Shown: piece after piece, positions 8,296 to 16,172 of the stretch | Layout of the letters: every line of letters starts with the position of its first letter | Position numbering within the stretch: the first letter of the stretch is position 1 | Assembly: GCF_000287055.2 (NCBI RefSeq) | Contig: NZ_AJYQ02000090.1 | Location: 1-51,894 of the forward strand | Length of the DNA stretch: 51,894 bases | Direction of reading: 5' to 3' | From: Vibrio genomosp. F10 str. ZF-129 | GTDB lineage: Bacteria > Pseudomonadota > Gammaproteobacteria > Enterobacterales > Vibrionaceae | Made by a program: the position numbers and the translations under genes | Notes under the pieces: model-generated | What the model was told of the DNA's origin: nothing | What the model saw: the letters and a program-made list of their open reading frames with translations, nothing else | The model's database searches: none

Positions 8296-8327
8296 ATTCA
8301 TGTGAATATTAATTTGTTCATATGAAC
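8296..8327. promoter_or_regulatory. Candidate paired operators, TRAP-proximal copies
   Basis: Two further copies of the palindromic core stand close together: ATTCATGTGAAT at 8296-8307 (one mismatched pair) and the perfect GTTCATATGAAC at 8316-8327. Their centres are about two helical turns apart (20 bp), as expected for cooperative binding. They lie about 125 bp before the TRAP binding-protein start, in a plausible promoter position. Confidence 0.5.
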
Positions 8328-8451
8328 GTAACAGTGGATATTATATTGTACGCTCTCCAATGACATAAATGCTCAAGATATACACAGGCACTCCTAATCG
8401 AGTGTGACAATAAAATGGACACCTTACTTCGTACAATAGAGGGTTAAGATA

Positions 8452-9468
8452 ATGAAAAAGCTACTACTGGGAACGGTATTGACGGCTGCAACGCTATTTG
8501 GATACGGCGTCACAGGAAGTGGATCGGCAATGGCCGCGTCACAAGATCCTGTCAATATCAATATGAGCTTGGTTTTTACTCAAAATGAGTTGCTGACCAA
8601 AGAGCTGATTAAAGTCACGGAAAAAATCCGCACCCGTACCGATGGCGGTGTGAACATCAAAGTGTTCCCAGGCGGACAGCTACCCGTTTATAAAGATAAC
8701 CTAGAGCAGGTTGTTAATGGCGCAGATTGGATTGCAGTAGAAGATTTAAGCTACCTTGGTGACTATGTGCCAGATTTTGCAGCACTAGCAGGCCCAATGC
8801 TATACAACTCTTATGACGAATATCTCGCAATGATGAAGACTGATTTCGTTGCCGATCTCACACAACAAGCAGAAGATAAAGGCATCAAGATTCTGAATGC
8901 CGACTACATGTTTGGCTTCCGCCACATGATCACCAACAAAGAAATTAAGAACTCTGCTGACATGAAAGGCATGCGTATTCGTGTACCTGGAAGCCAGTTA
9001 TTTATCAGTACCTTATCTTCAATGGGTGCATCGCCGGCTTCTCTGCCCTTCCCTGAAACCTATGCAGGTGTGCAGCAAGGCGTCGTTGACGGGCTGGAAG
9101 GCTCTATCTTAACCATGTATTCAACTAAGATGTATGAAGTGGCGAAAAACATGTCTTTCACTAAACACTTCCTCGGCACAGTTGGTTTGTACATCTCCCC
9201 AAAAGTTTGGGAAAAACTAACGCCTGAGCAACAGACTATTGTGATGGAAGAGCTAGAAGCCGGTGCGGTTTCTAACACCAGCGAGTTGGTGAAACTTGAT
9301 TCGGAATACATGCAAAAACTAGAAGATTTAGGCGTGACGTTTAACGAGGTCGATACCGCTGAGTTTGGCAAGCTAACGGCTGATGTTTATAACCAGTTCC
9401 CGGCATGGAGCGAAGGCATACACGCCACGATCAATGCTGAGCTGCAAAAAATCCGCGCGATGCAATAG
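8452..9468 (+). CDS. TRAP transporter solute-binding protein (DctP family)
   Basis: This periplasmic binding protein delivers substrate to a TRAP transporter. It has 338 residues with a signal peptide (MKKLLLGTVLTAATLFG, cleavage near SAMA-A). The DctP fold is shown by the conserved ADMKGMRIRVPG motif, whose Arg normally grips an acidic group of the ligand, and by PFPETYAGVQQGVVDGLEG. The start is supported by GAGGG eight bases upstream. It is the first gene of a plus-strand operon with membrane subunits and a HAD phosphatase, divergent from a glycerophosphodiesterase. Known TRAP ligands are mostly carboxylates; the gene context points to a phosphodiester or phosphorylated acid (inference). 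Confidence 0.93.
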   Translation: MKKLLLGTVLTAATLFGYGVTGSGSAMAASQDPVNINMSLVFTQNELLTKELIKVTEKIRTRTDGGVNIKVFPGGQLPVYKDNLEQVVNGADWIAVEDLSYLGDYVPDFAALAGPMLYNSYDEYLAMMKTDFVADLTQQAEDKGIKILNADYMFGFRHMITNKEIKNSADMKGMRIRVPGSQLFISTLSSMGASPASLPFPETYAGVQQGVVDGLEGSILTMYSTKMYEVAKNMSFTKHFLGTVGLYISPKVWEKLTPEQQTIVMEELEAGAVSNTSELVKLDSEYMQKLEDLGVTFNEVDTAEFGKLTADVYNQFPAWSEGIHATINAELQKIRAMQ

Positions 9469-9525
9469 TTACTTTTAAATGGGATAGTTAATTTTTAGAT
9501 GAAAGTGTTCCTTTGGAGCCCGTTA

Positions 9526-9554
9526 ACGCCTCTGCGTATTGATAGCAGGGGCGT
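9526..9554 (+). other. Intercistronic hairpin after the binding-protein gene
   Basis: A 10-bp stem (ACGCCTCTGC / GCAGGGGCGT, one wobble) with a 9-base loop lies between the binding-protein and small permease genes and has no T-tract. Such hairpins often protect the 3' end of the abundant binding-protein mRNA or weaken read-through. Confidence 0.5.
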
Positions 9555-9590
9555 ACATCTTCGGCTCTGCGCTTGCTTTTTGGAGTCAAC

Positions 9591-10067
9591 ATGCGTTTTT
9601 TAGCAAACCTTGAAGAAATCTTAGCCTCTGTGGCCATTTCAGTAACCGTCTTAATGGTCATCATTAATGTATTTCTACGTTATGGTTTCGGCTTTGTTGT
9701 TCCTTGGAGTGAAGAGCTCTCGGTGATCTGCTTTATCTGGGCCGTCTACTTCGGTATCAGCTCATGTTATAAACATAAACTTCATATGGGTGTTGATGTC
9801 ATCATGACTTTATTGCCCACTAAAATGAAACGCCCTTTTCGTTTAGTCATCTCTGTGTTTTTACTCATACTCAACGTCATCATGGCGTATCTCAGTTTCG
9901 ACTACACCATGCTTTCCACGAAAGTCACCCCTGTAATGGGCATCTCTTATTTTCCTATTAATGGCGTGCTGATCCTTTGTTTTTCTCTTATGGCGATACA
10001 TACCCTGAGATTTATCAAAGACGATTTAACGCATTCGACTCACGATTCGTCAGCCAATACTCATTAG
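9591..10067 (+). CDS. TRAP transporter small permease subunit (DctQ family)
   Basis: This 158-residue inner-membrane protein has four predicted membrane helices, as typical for the DctQ subunit that pairs with the large DctM channel subunit. The conserved motif FVVPWSEELSVICFIWAVYFG is split across helices 1-2, followed by KHKLHMGVDV. ATG at 9591 (GGAG five bases before) is chosen over an upstream TTG. It sits 122 bp after the binding-protein stop, and its own stop directly abuts the next gene, indicating translational coupling with the large subunit. Confidence 0.9.
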   Translation: MRFLANLEEILASVAISVTVLMVIINVFLRYGFGFVVPWSEELSVICFIWAVYFGISSCYKHKLHMGVDVIMTLLPTKMKRPFRLVISVFLLILNVIMAYLSFDYTMLSTKVTPVMGISYFPINGVLILCFSLMAIHTLRFIKDDLTHSTHDSSANTH

Positions 10068-11369
10068 GTGATCAAAGTGGACATTTATCTGCCAATTATT
10101 CTTCTGTTTATCCTCTTTCTACTTAATGTACCCATTGCTTTCTCATTGATCGCGTCAGCCTTGGGGTACTTTCTCTTTATCAATACCTCTATTCCGGTCA
10201 GCCTTGTGATGCAACGGTTTATTTCCTCTGCATCCTCATTCCCTTTGCTGGCGATACCGTTTTTTATCATGGTGGGCTCCATCATGAATTACGCAGGCAT
10301 CAGTCGAAGTCTGCTTTCCTTTGCTGACTCTATGATTGGTCATAAAACAGGAGGGCTAGCACACGTTAACGTTTTGCTTAGTACCTTAATGGGCGGGATT
10401 TCAGGCTCTGCCAATGCCGACGCAGCAATGCAATCTAAGATCCTAGCACCCGAAATGACCAAACGGGGTTATGACTTACCCTTTACGGCAGCGGTCACAG
10501 CGGCATCTTCCAGTATCAGCCCTGTCATTCCACCAGGCATTAACCTGATTATTTTTGCCTTACTGGCTAATGTGTCTGTGCATTCAATGTTCATTGCCGG
10601 TTACGTTCCGGCCTTGCTTATGGCACTGGCTCTAATGATGACTATTGCCTTTATTTCTAAAAAACGTGGCTATAAGCCATCGCGTTCTGTTCCGGCTTCA
10701 GCGAAAGAGCGGTTTCACTATTTTGCGAAAGCCATACCTGCATTGCTTATTCCATTTGGCATTATTCTCGGCATGCGTTTTGGCCTGTTTACCCCAACCG
10801 AAGCGGGCGCCATCGCTGTCTTACTTTGTACTCTCATCGGTGCGCTTATCTATCGAGAGCTTAAACTGCATCACTTCAAACTGATCCTGAGGGAAACGAT
10901 TCAAGGCACCAGCGCAGTTATGTTTATCATTATCGGCGCTATGGTATTTGGCTATTACATGACGCTTGAACAAATCCCGCAAAACGTGGCGTCTGCACTC
11001 ATTCAATTGACCGATAGCAAACTGATTCTGCTTCTACTCATCAACTTACTGCTCTTGGTGGTCGGTATGTTTATCGAAGGAGGGGCAGCAATGATTATAC
11101 TGACCCCTCTCCTACTTCCAGCTGTGCTTAATTTAGGTGTGAATCCAGTACACTTCGGCGTTATCGTCATCGTTAACATCATGATCGGTGGGGTAACGCC
11201 ACCATTCGGTTCGATGATGTTCACCGTATGCTCCATATTAAAAGTGAAAATCATCGACTTTGTACGAGAGGTGGCGCCTCTGCTGCTTGCCTTATTAGCA
11301 GTATTGATGATCCTGACCTATTCGGAAGGGTTAGTCATGTTCTTGCCTAATTTACTATCAAAGTATTAA
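10068..11369 (+). CDS. TRAP transporter large permease subunit (DctM family)
   Basis: This sodium-coupled channel subunit of the TRAP system has 433 residues and about twelve membrane segments. DctM hallmarks are visible: LNVPIAFSLIAS at the start, the glycine-rich LMGGISGSANADAA, SSSISPVIPPGINLI, and near the end GVTPPFGSMMF. The start is GTG. The frame can begin at 10068, directly after the DctQ stop, or at GTG 10077, which has a good AGGTGATC match to the 16S rRNA tail at 10066-10073; the second is perhaps more likely and would give 430 residues. It forms the transporter with the two genes before it. Confidence 0.93.
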   Translation: MIKVDIYLPIILLFILFLLNVPIAFSLIASALGYFLFINTSIPVSLVMQRFISSASSFPLLAIPFFIMVGSIMNYAGISRSLLSFADSMIGHKTGGLAHVNVLLSTLMGGISGSANADAAMQSKILAPEMTKRGYDLPFTAAVTAASSSISPVIPPGINLIIFALLANVSVHSMFIAGYVPALLMALALMMTIAFISKKRGYKPSRSVPASAKERFHYFAKAIPALLIPFGIILGMRFGLFTPTEAGAIAVLLCTLIGALIYRELKLHHFKLILRETIQGTSAVMFIIIGAMVFGYYMTLEQIPQNVASALIQLTDSKLILLLLINLLLLVVGMFIEGGAAMIILTPLLLPAVLNLGVNPVHFGVIVIVNIMIGGVTPPFGSMMFTVCSILKVKIIDFVREVAPLLLALLAVLMILTYSEGLVMFLPNLLSKY

Positions 11370-11379
11370 GGACCCATTT

Positions 11380-12174
11380 ATGAAATCAGTTCCAAACCAA
11401 TTAAATGCTAACTGGGCCTGCGTTGACTGGGTGTTAACCGATGTGGACGACACACTAACCTGGCAGGGGAAACTCCCGCCAGAAACACTGATAGCACTTA
11501 ACGATTTACAGCAAGCGGGCATTACAGTGATTGCGGTGACCGGTGCTTGCGCAGGATGGTGTGATCATATTGCTCAGCTTTGGCCGGTGGATGCGGTGTT
11601 AGGTGAAAATGGCGCGTTTATTATGGAAAAACAATCAAGCTATCTCACTTTGCAAGCAGATGATGGGCTTGAAACACTCAAGGAGAGGCAAACTCGGTTA
11701 AAAAGCCAGGTACTTGAGATATTAAAAGACTACCCTGAGCTGAGTCTGACACTCGATCAATCCTACCGCCTTTGTGAAGTGTCTATCGATATCGGTCAAA
11801 ATCGACCGAAGCTGGACAGTGGTATTACCGACGATATTATCGCTAAAATTCATGCGTTAGGGGCGCACGCTACCGCGAGTTCTATTCATATCAACGCCTG
11901 GTATGGGCAACATTCAAAAAAGCAGACGTCGATGGCATTTCTTAAAGATAAGGGCTTATCGGAAAAAGAGATTTTTAGTCGTTGTTGCTACGTCGGAGAT
12001 TCACTCAATGATCAACAGATGTTTGCCACTCTTCCTAAAAGTGCAGGGGTTCAGAATATCAACCACTACTGGGACAAGCTCTCTGCCAAACCCTCTGTCG
12101 TGATCGATAGACCCGGTGGATACGGGTTTGCAGAATTTACCAGACAATTACTCGCTCTAAAAAGCACGACTTAG
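11380..12174 (+). CDS. HAD-superfamily (type IIB, Cof-like) phosphatase
   Basis: This soluble 264-residue hydrolase is predicted to dephosphorylate a small phosphate ester. HAD motif I is LTDVDDTL (nucleophile D21, acid D23), motif II is the Thr in IAVTGACAG, the motif III Lys lies in HSKKQTS, and motif IV is VGDSLNDQQMF. The cap arrangement and length fit the IIB class, which includes sugar phosphatases and mannosyl-3-phosphoglycerate phosphatases. It starts 11 bp after the TRAP permease with AAGGA in place, so it belongs to that operon and probably acts on the imported compound or on the product of the divergent glycerophosphodiesterase. The substrate is unknown. Confidence 0.85.
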   Translation: MKSVPNQLNANWACVDWVLTDVDDTLTWQGKLPPETLIALNDLQQAGITVIAVTGACAGWCDHIAQLWPVDAVLGENGAFIMEKQSSYLTLQADDGLETLKERQTRLKSQVLEILKDYPELSLTLDQSYRLCEVSIDIGQNRPKLDSGITDDIIAKIHALGAHATASSIHINAWYGQHSKKQTSMAFLKDKGLSEKEIFSRCCYVGDSLNDQQMFATLPKSAGVQNINHYWDKLSAKPSVVIDRPGGYGFAEFTRQLLALKSTT

Positions 12175-12183
12175 AGGCGCACC

Positions 12184-12211
12184 AGAAGAGAGAAGAGAGA
12201 AGAGAGAAAAG
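12184..12211 (+). repeat. Purine-only 7-bp tandem repeat
   Basis: Four units of AGAAGAG (the last imperfect) follow the HAD gene at 12184-12190, 12191-12197, 12198-12204 and 12205-12211. It is noncoding and its function is not evident. Confidence 0.7.
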
Positions 12212-12282
12212 CGCCCTACCATTTTCAAACGTGGAGCAGATAAAAGCAAGACTGAACACCAGACGTTAAAAATTGTGTGGGG

Positions 12283-12304
12283 GAGGAAACTTTGGTGTTT
12301 CCTC
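12283..12304. terminator. Weak bidirectional terminator between convergent operons
   Basis: An 8-bp stem (GAGGAAAC / GTTTCCTC) with a 6-base loop separates the HAD and modC transcripts. No immediate T-tract follows on the plus strand; five T lie eight or more bases beyond the stem on the minus strand. Confidence 0.4.
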
Positions 12305-12334
12305 ATAAGAAAAATCTAATCTGAGTGCGCCAAT

Positions 12335-13447
12335 CTAGTGCGAGTGCGCTATATCAGTCGGCCCCATTGACACTCCTTTTATCTGCGCGTAAATACCCAT
12401 TCCTTTTTCTAACCTCAAATCATCACATGCCCAAGTCGTCACATTGGCCCAAAGTTCATCCTCTCCAAACGCAATTTTCACCTGCACTTGTTCACCATTT
12501 TCATTGGAATGCAGTTCGCGGACGATTCCCTTTAATACATTTCGAATACTGGTATCTTTGGGAATGGACGTACACAGAGAAACGTGATTCGCTTCAACTC
12601 TCACTTTCAATACCGTATTGATCAGTGCTTCATCGAGTAAACCATTGACCCATAAGTGATTGCCATCGTTTAGATCTAAACGTGTCATTGGATATTGGCC
12701 GTGGCGAGAGGTTACTTTAGCGTGCAGCAATGAACTGAGTTCTTGAGCTGGGATCCAAGGGCGCATTTCATCACTATTCCAAACCTGTGCCAGCGGGCCT
12801 TGAACCATCACTTTTCCAGAATGAAGAACCAACATGTGATCGGCGAGCTGCAATATTTCACTAAGACTATGGCTTACATACACAATCGGAATATTCAACT
12901 GCTTAGTTAATGATTGTAAATACGGGATCAATTCACGCTTACGCGGAAGGTCTAATGAGGCAAGTGGCTCATCCATAAGTAACATGGAAGGTGATGTCAG
13001 TAATGCTCGGCCAATCGCTACTCGCTGCTTTTCTCCCCCAGACAAAGAGCTGGGATAACGGTCTAAAAGCGTCTCTAATCCAAGTAGGGTGATGATTTTT
13101 TGAAAGTGATTGTCATCCGGCGAGCTAACACCGTAATTAAGATTCCCCTTCACCGTATAATGGGGAAATAATCTCGCCTCTTGAAATACATAACCAATGT
13201 TTCGCTTCTCTGGAGGAAGATTGATACATTTCTGCTTAACGGAGGTTTCGCTACGGGAGAAAAGTGTCACATCACCTAATCGAATTTCACCATGGTCGGG
13301 CGTAGAAAGGCCGCCTAACAGATTAACCAATGAGGTTTTCCCTGCCCCTGAACGACCAAAAATAGCGCATACTCCTTGCAGAGGAATGTCGGCATGTACA
13401 TCGAGTACAAGATCCCCTAACTGCTTATGAACTCGAATGGTTAGCAT
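12335..13447 (-). CDS. modC: Molybdate ABC transporter ATP-binding protein
   Basis: ModC energises molybdate uptake. The 370 residues contain a Walker A site (GRSGAGKT, residues 31-38), the signature LSGGEKQR, Walker B LLMDEPLASLD, and a C-terminal TOBE/Mop-like domain (about 290-365) that binds molybdate in this family. It starts at ATG 13447, overlapping the end of modB by 7 bp, so the two are translationally coupled. It is the last gene of modABC. Length and motifs are typical. Confidence 0.95.
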   Translation of the reverse strand: MLTIRVHKQLGDLVLDVHADIPLQGVCAIFGRSGAGKTSLVNLLGGLSTPDHGEIRLGDVTLFSRSETSVKQKCINLPPEKRNIGYVFQEARLFPHYTVKGNLNYGVSSPDDNHFQKIITLLGLETLLDRYPSSLSGGEKQRVAIGRALLTSPSMLLMDEPLASLDLPRKRELIPYLQSLTKQLNIPIVYVSHSLSEILQLADHMLVLHSGKVMVQGPLAQVWNSDEMRPWIPAQELSSLLHAKVTSRHGQYPMTRLDLNDGNHLWVNGLLDEALINTVLKVRVEANHVSLCTSIPKDTSIRNVLKGIVRELHSNENGEQVQVKIAFGEDELWANVTTWACDDLRLEKGMGIYAQIKGVSMGPTDIAHSH

Positions 13448-14133
13448 GTCGATGCCCCTTTCTGTTGCGCTTTCTTAGTGAGCCAACCCGACGCAATCAG
13501 AGCAGCAAAGGCAATGGCAATAGAAATGATGCATAAGCGCATGGCCTGAAACTCCGCGCCCGGCGTTTGGATAAAGGAATACATTGCTAGGGGAATCGTT
13601 CTCGTCTCATCAGGAATGTTGGAGACAAAGGTAATCGTGGCACCAAACTCACCCAAACTTCGAGCAAAAGCAATGATCACGCCTGAAATGATACCAGGTA
13701 AGGTTAGCGGTAAGGTTATGGTCATAAAGACTCGCCATGGACTGCTTCCCAATGTTCGGGCTGCTTGCTCCAAACGCGTATCAACCGCTTCTATGGATTG
13801 CCTAATCGCTCTCACCATTAATGGGAATGAAACGACCGCTGAAGCCAAAGCCGCACCTTGCCAACTAAAGGAAAAGCTGACGCCAAAAACATGATAAAGC
13901 CATTGCCCAATGATGCCTTGTCGACCCATTGCAACCAGCAGTAAATACCCAATCACAACCGGAGGAAGCACGAGAGGTAAATGAATCATCCCATCAAGCA
14001 GTGCTTTGCCACGAAATTCCTTACGAGCTAACACCCATGCAGCAAGAATACCGAAGGGTAAGCTGACCAATACCGCAACAGTAGAAACTTTGATGCTCAG
14101 CAGCAGCGCCGATGCTTCATATTCAGTTAGCAC
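13441..14133 (-). CDS. modB: Molybdate ABC transporter permease
   Basis: ModB is the inner-membrane channel of the molybdate importer. The 230 residues form about five membrane helices with the permease EAA loop (EQAARTLGSSPWRVFMTITLP), which contacts ModC. Start codon GTG at 14133 is supported by GGAG ten bases upstream and by the 2-bp gap to modA. The order modA-modB-modC and tight spacing are standard. Confidence 0.95.
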   Translation of the reverse strand: MLTEYEASALLLSIKVSTVAVLVSLPFGILAAWVLARKEFRGKALLDGMIHLPLVLPPVVIGYLLLVAMGRQGIIGQWLYHVFGVSFSFSWQGAALASAVVSFPLMVRAIRQSIEAVDTRLEQAARTLGSSPWRVFMTITLPLTLPGIISGVIIAFARSLGEFGATITFVSNIPDETRTIPLAMYSFIQTPGAEFQAMRLCIISIAIAFAALIASGWLTKKAQQKGASTC

Positions 14134-14135
14134 AG

Positions 14136-14981
14136 CTATATGACTCCGAAACCATGCCGAATGTAAACGGCTTTCGCGTCTTCACTTTGCAAGTATTGAA
14201 AGAAAGCCTGACTCGTTTTTGACGGCTCATCACTGACCATAACCATTGGGTATTCAATTGCATCATGGCTCTGTGGGGAAAATGTCGCGATAGAGCGAAC
14301 CTTAGAAGATATAATGGCATCGGTTTGATAGACTATCCCGAGAGGCGCTTCCCCTCTTTCAACCAAGACCAATGCACCTCGAACATTATTCGCCCGAGCC
14401 ACATGTGATTTGATAGTGTCCCATTGTTGGTAATACATCAAAGCTTCTCTTGCGTACTCGCCGACAGGCACATGGTCAGGATCGCCTATTGCTAATCGCC
14501 CACCTTGGAGTGAGTCGACTAAGCTTGATGGTTGGAATTCTGACACATGATTTTCAACTAATAGATCGCTGGATTCTGAGGCAATAAGAACCAACGAGTT
14601 ATTCAGCAAGGTAACTCGACTATTCGCATCCACAGCTTTTTGTTCAATCACATAATCTAGCCACTTTTGATTGGCGGGAAAATAAATATCCGCGGGCGCA
14701 CCGTAAACGATCTGTCGTGCAAGAGCCGACGAGGAAGCAAAAGATAAACGGATATTCACCTTGTGGTCTTGTTGATAGTCACGAGCTATTTCTGACAATA
14801 CGTTGGTCAACGACGAAGCAGCAAAGACGGTAATATTCTCTTTTGCATAGGCAACGGGCATTAAATGGAGTCCGATAACAGCCCAAAAAAGCACTAACGT
14901 ACACTTAACAACTTGCACCGACCGCCTGCTAAACCGCTTTCTTTCCATTTTCTGAATGGCCTTCTTGTCACTTCTGATCAT
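14136..14981 (-). CDS. modA: Periplasmic molybdate-binding protein
   Basis: ModA captures molybdate or tungstate in the periplasm. The mature part begins near KENITVFAASSLTNVL, the family's opening motif containing the oxyanion-binding Ser, followed by FASSSALARQIVYGAPADI. The N-terminus is longer than usual (about 47 residues before the mature start). The ATG at residue 12 may be the true start, because the hydrophobic signal segment (TLVLFWAVIGLHLMPVAYA) only begins near residue 28. Neither start has a clear ribosome binding site. Confidence 0.93.
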   Translation of the reverse strand: MIRSDKKAIQKMERKRFSRRSVQVVKCTLVLFWAVIGLHLMPVAYAKENITVFAASSLTNVLSEIARDYQQDHKVNIRLSFASSSALARQIVYGAPADIYFPANQKWLDYVIEQKAVDANSRVTLLNNSLVLIASESSDLLVENHVSEFQPSSLVDSLQGGRLAIGDPDHVPVGEYAREALMYYQQWDTIKSHVARANNVRGALVLVERGEAPLGIVYQTDAIISSKVRSIATFSPQSHDAIEYPMVMVSDEPSKTSQAFFQYLQSEDAKAVYIRHGFGVI

Positions 14982-15000
14982 CGACGAGAAATCATATCAT

Positions 15001-15027
15001 TATAGATACGCACTAAACTATATAACG
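15001..15027 (-). promoter_or_regulatory. Possible ModE-type half-site upstream of modA
   Basis: TATATAACG at 15019-15027 matches one arm of the ModE operator known from enterobacteria, and TATAGA at 15001-15006 may be a degenerate second arm, but the spacing is larger than canonical. No modE gene is in the window. Confidence 0.25.
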
Positions 15028-15196
15028 TTATTCCATTTAACCTATTTATTGCTGTTTCGGTATCAACCTAGCCATTCAAGCCATGATCGTTCATTTAGCT
15101 AGACTCAACGGACTCCACTTCGCGCAATACCCCCTCTTACCCCTAACATTCATAAATGCATACTGATTTATATGTTAATTGCAATATTGAAATCTG

Positions 15197-15209
15197 TCGC
15201 AAATTGCAA
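15197..15209 (+). promoter_or_regulatory. LuxO-type activator site upstream of qrr
   Basis: TCGCAAATTGCAA fits the TTGCANNNTGCAA dyad bound by LuxO upstream of qrr genes with one mismatch. It lies about 95 bp before the sigma-54 promoter, the right distance for an enhancer-binding protein. A weaker relative (TTGCAATATTGAA) is at 15179-15191. Confidence 0.6.
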
Positions 15210-15292
15210 ACCACTTTGCATAAATCTTGTATAGTGAGTTTAAAAAACCAATCAAAACTGACGCAATTGCAGTCAATTAAACACTCTAAAAC

Positions 15293-15309
15293 TTGGCACA
15301 TATACTGCA
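15293..15309 (+). promoter_or_regulatory. Sigma-54 promoter of qrr
   Basis: TTGGCAC followed by five bases and CTGCA matches the -24/-12 consensus (TGGCAC-N5-TTGCA) with one mismatch. From the -12 element, transcription should start at about 15320, exactly where the conserved Qrr 5' hairpin begins. Confidence 0.85.
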
Positions 15310-15319
15310 ATACTTTAAA

Positions 15320-15427
15320 TGACCCTTCTTAAGCCGAGGGTCACCTAGCCAACTGACGTTGTTAGTGAACCTTTTTGTTCACACTAGATATATCGGCCAA
15401 TTGCAACTTTGCAGTTGGCTTTTTTTT
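15320..15427 (+). ncRNA. qrr: Qrr quorum-sensing regulatory small RNA
   Basis: Qrr RNAs are Hfq-dependent regulators that, at low cell density, control the luxR/hapR-type master regulator, aphA and other mRNAs. The 108-nt transcript shows the family layout: a 5' hairpin (GACCCT / AGGGTC, 15321-15342); the hallmark target-pairing core at 15336-15369, recognised from the run TCACCTAGCCAACTGACG; a third stem GTGAAC / GTTCAC (15365-15382); and a strong terminator stem GCCAATTGCA / TGCAGTTGGC followed by eight T (15397-15427). A sigma-54 promoter and a LuxO-like site stand upstream. It lies between modA and a small lipoprotein gene, not beside luxO, so it is not the luxO-linked Qrr1. Which numbered Qrr it is cannot be decided. 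Confidence 0.93.
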
Positions 15428-15556
15428 GTCTCCAATTTGCCGTGACTCTACATTTACTTCATGCATCACTGTACTTTTCACACACCTAAGTAGAATGTCA
15501 CTCAGTTTAGGTTCATGAGCTACCAGCGATGCCGTTATGGGTAAGTTTAGGAATAA

Positions 15557-15590
15557 AAAAAGGGAAATGATGATGATCATTTCCCTTTTT
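15557..15590. terminator. Strong bidirectional terminator
   Basis: A perfect 15-bp stem (AAAAAGGGAAATGAT / ATCATTTCCCTTTTT) with a 4-base loop has a U-tract on either strand. It lies 35 bp after the stop of the 15626-16135 lipoprotein gene and also backs up the qrr terminator. Confidence 0.9.
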
Positions 15591-15625
15591 CACTTTTCTA
15601 TCTCAACCCCAAGTTCTGGAGTCTC

Positions 15626-16135
15626 CTAAAACGGCACTTCAAACTGCATCATCACATCGCCGCTGTATTTCTCGTGCCAGCGATAGTCAAAACGCATTCT
15701 AGGCTCACCTGATTTCTTATCACCAAAGCCGACACTCAATTGCAGACCGTGACTCATTAGCCACTCTTCCGTGCTCATTGAGCTTGCCTGATCTTCCAGT
15801 ACGGTAGGCATCCATACGCCAAGACCAAAATAATTGGACGACACATTCTGGGTTACAAAGGGATCAGTTGCAGAATTCATGACCCAGTCATCCCAATATG
15901 AGCCAATGACAGTTGGTTCATCGTCAAACGTATCGCTTAATGCTATCCACTGCTTTTGAGCATAATTGAGTGTGTCATCGACAGAAAAACAAACACCGTT
16001 ATTAATACCACTAGAACTGTTACTTAATACAACTGAATCAACACGGTAATTCGTAGAGGATTCAAAAAGATCACACGCACTCACTCCAAAAGGAGCAATG
16101 ACGAGCAATAATAAAATTACTGCCTTGAGTCTCAT
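15626..16135 (-). CDS. Small putative lipoprotein of unknown function
   Basis: The 169-residue exported protein begins with a short signal peptide ending in a lipobox-like VSAC (C21), which suggests lipid anchoring. Asp follows the Cys, which in enterobacteria favours inner-membrane retention. The mature part is rich in Ser, Asp and Trp with no family I recognise; its C-terminal half (MRFDYRWHEKYSGDVMMQFEVPF in outline) looks like amphipathic beta strands. It lies 37 bp downstream of the NadD-like gene on the same strand and may be cotranscribed. A type I signal peptide with a chance Cys is the alternative. Confidence 0.7.
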   Translation of the reverse strand: MRLKAVILLLLVIAPFGVSACDLFESSTNYRVDSVVLSNSSSGINNGVCFSVDDTLNYAQKQWIALSDTFDDEPTVIGSYWDDWVMNSATDPFVTQNVSSNYFGLGVWMPTVLEDQASSMSTEEWLMSHGLQLSVGFGDKKSGEPRMRFDYRWHEKYSGDVMMQFEVPF

Positions 16136-16172
16136 TCGCTCTTTCCAGATACATCATTATGTTCAGGATTAT

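Noticed and set aside
8296..8330. CRP site before the TRAP operon
   Set aside because: TGTGA is present but no TCACA partner stands at the required spacing; the palindromic repeat explains the sequence better.
14982..15030. Full ModE operator before modA
   Set aside because: Only one good arm is present and the spacing to any second arm is not canonical, so it is kept only as a low-confidence half-site.
15362..15580. 72-aa open frame on the minus strand
   Set aside because: It runs antisense through the qrr 3' part and its start codon lies inside the strong terminator at 15557-15590; no ribosome binding site.
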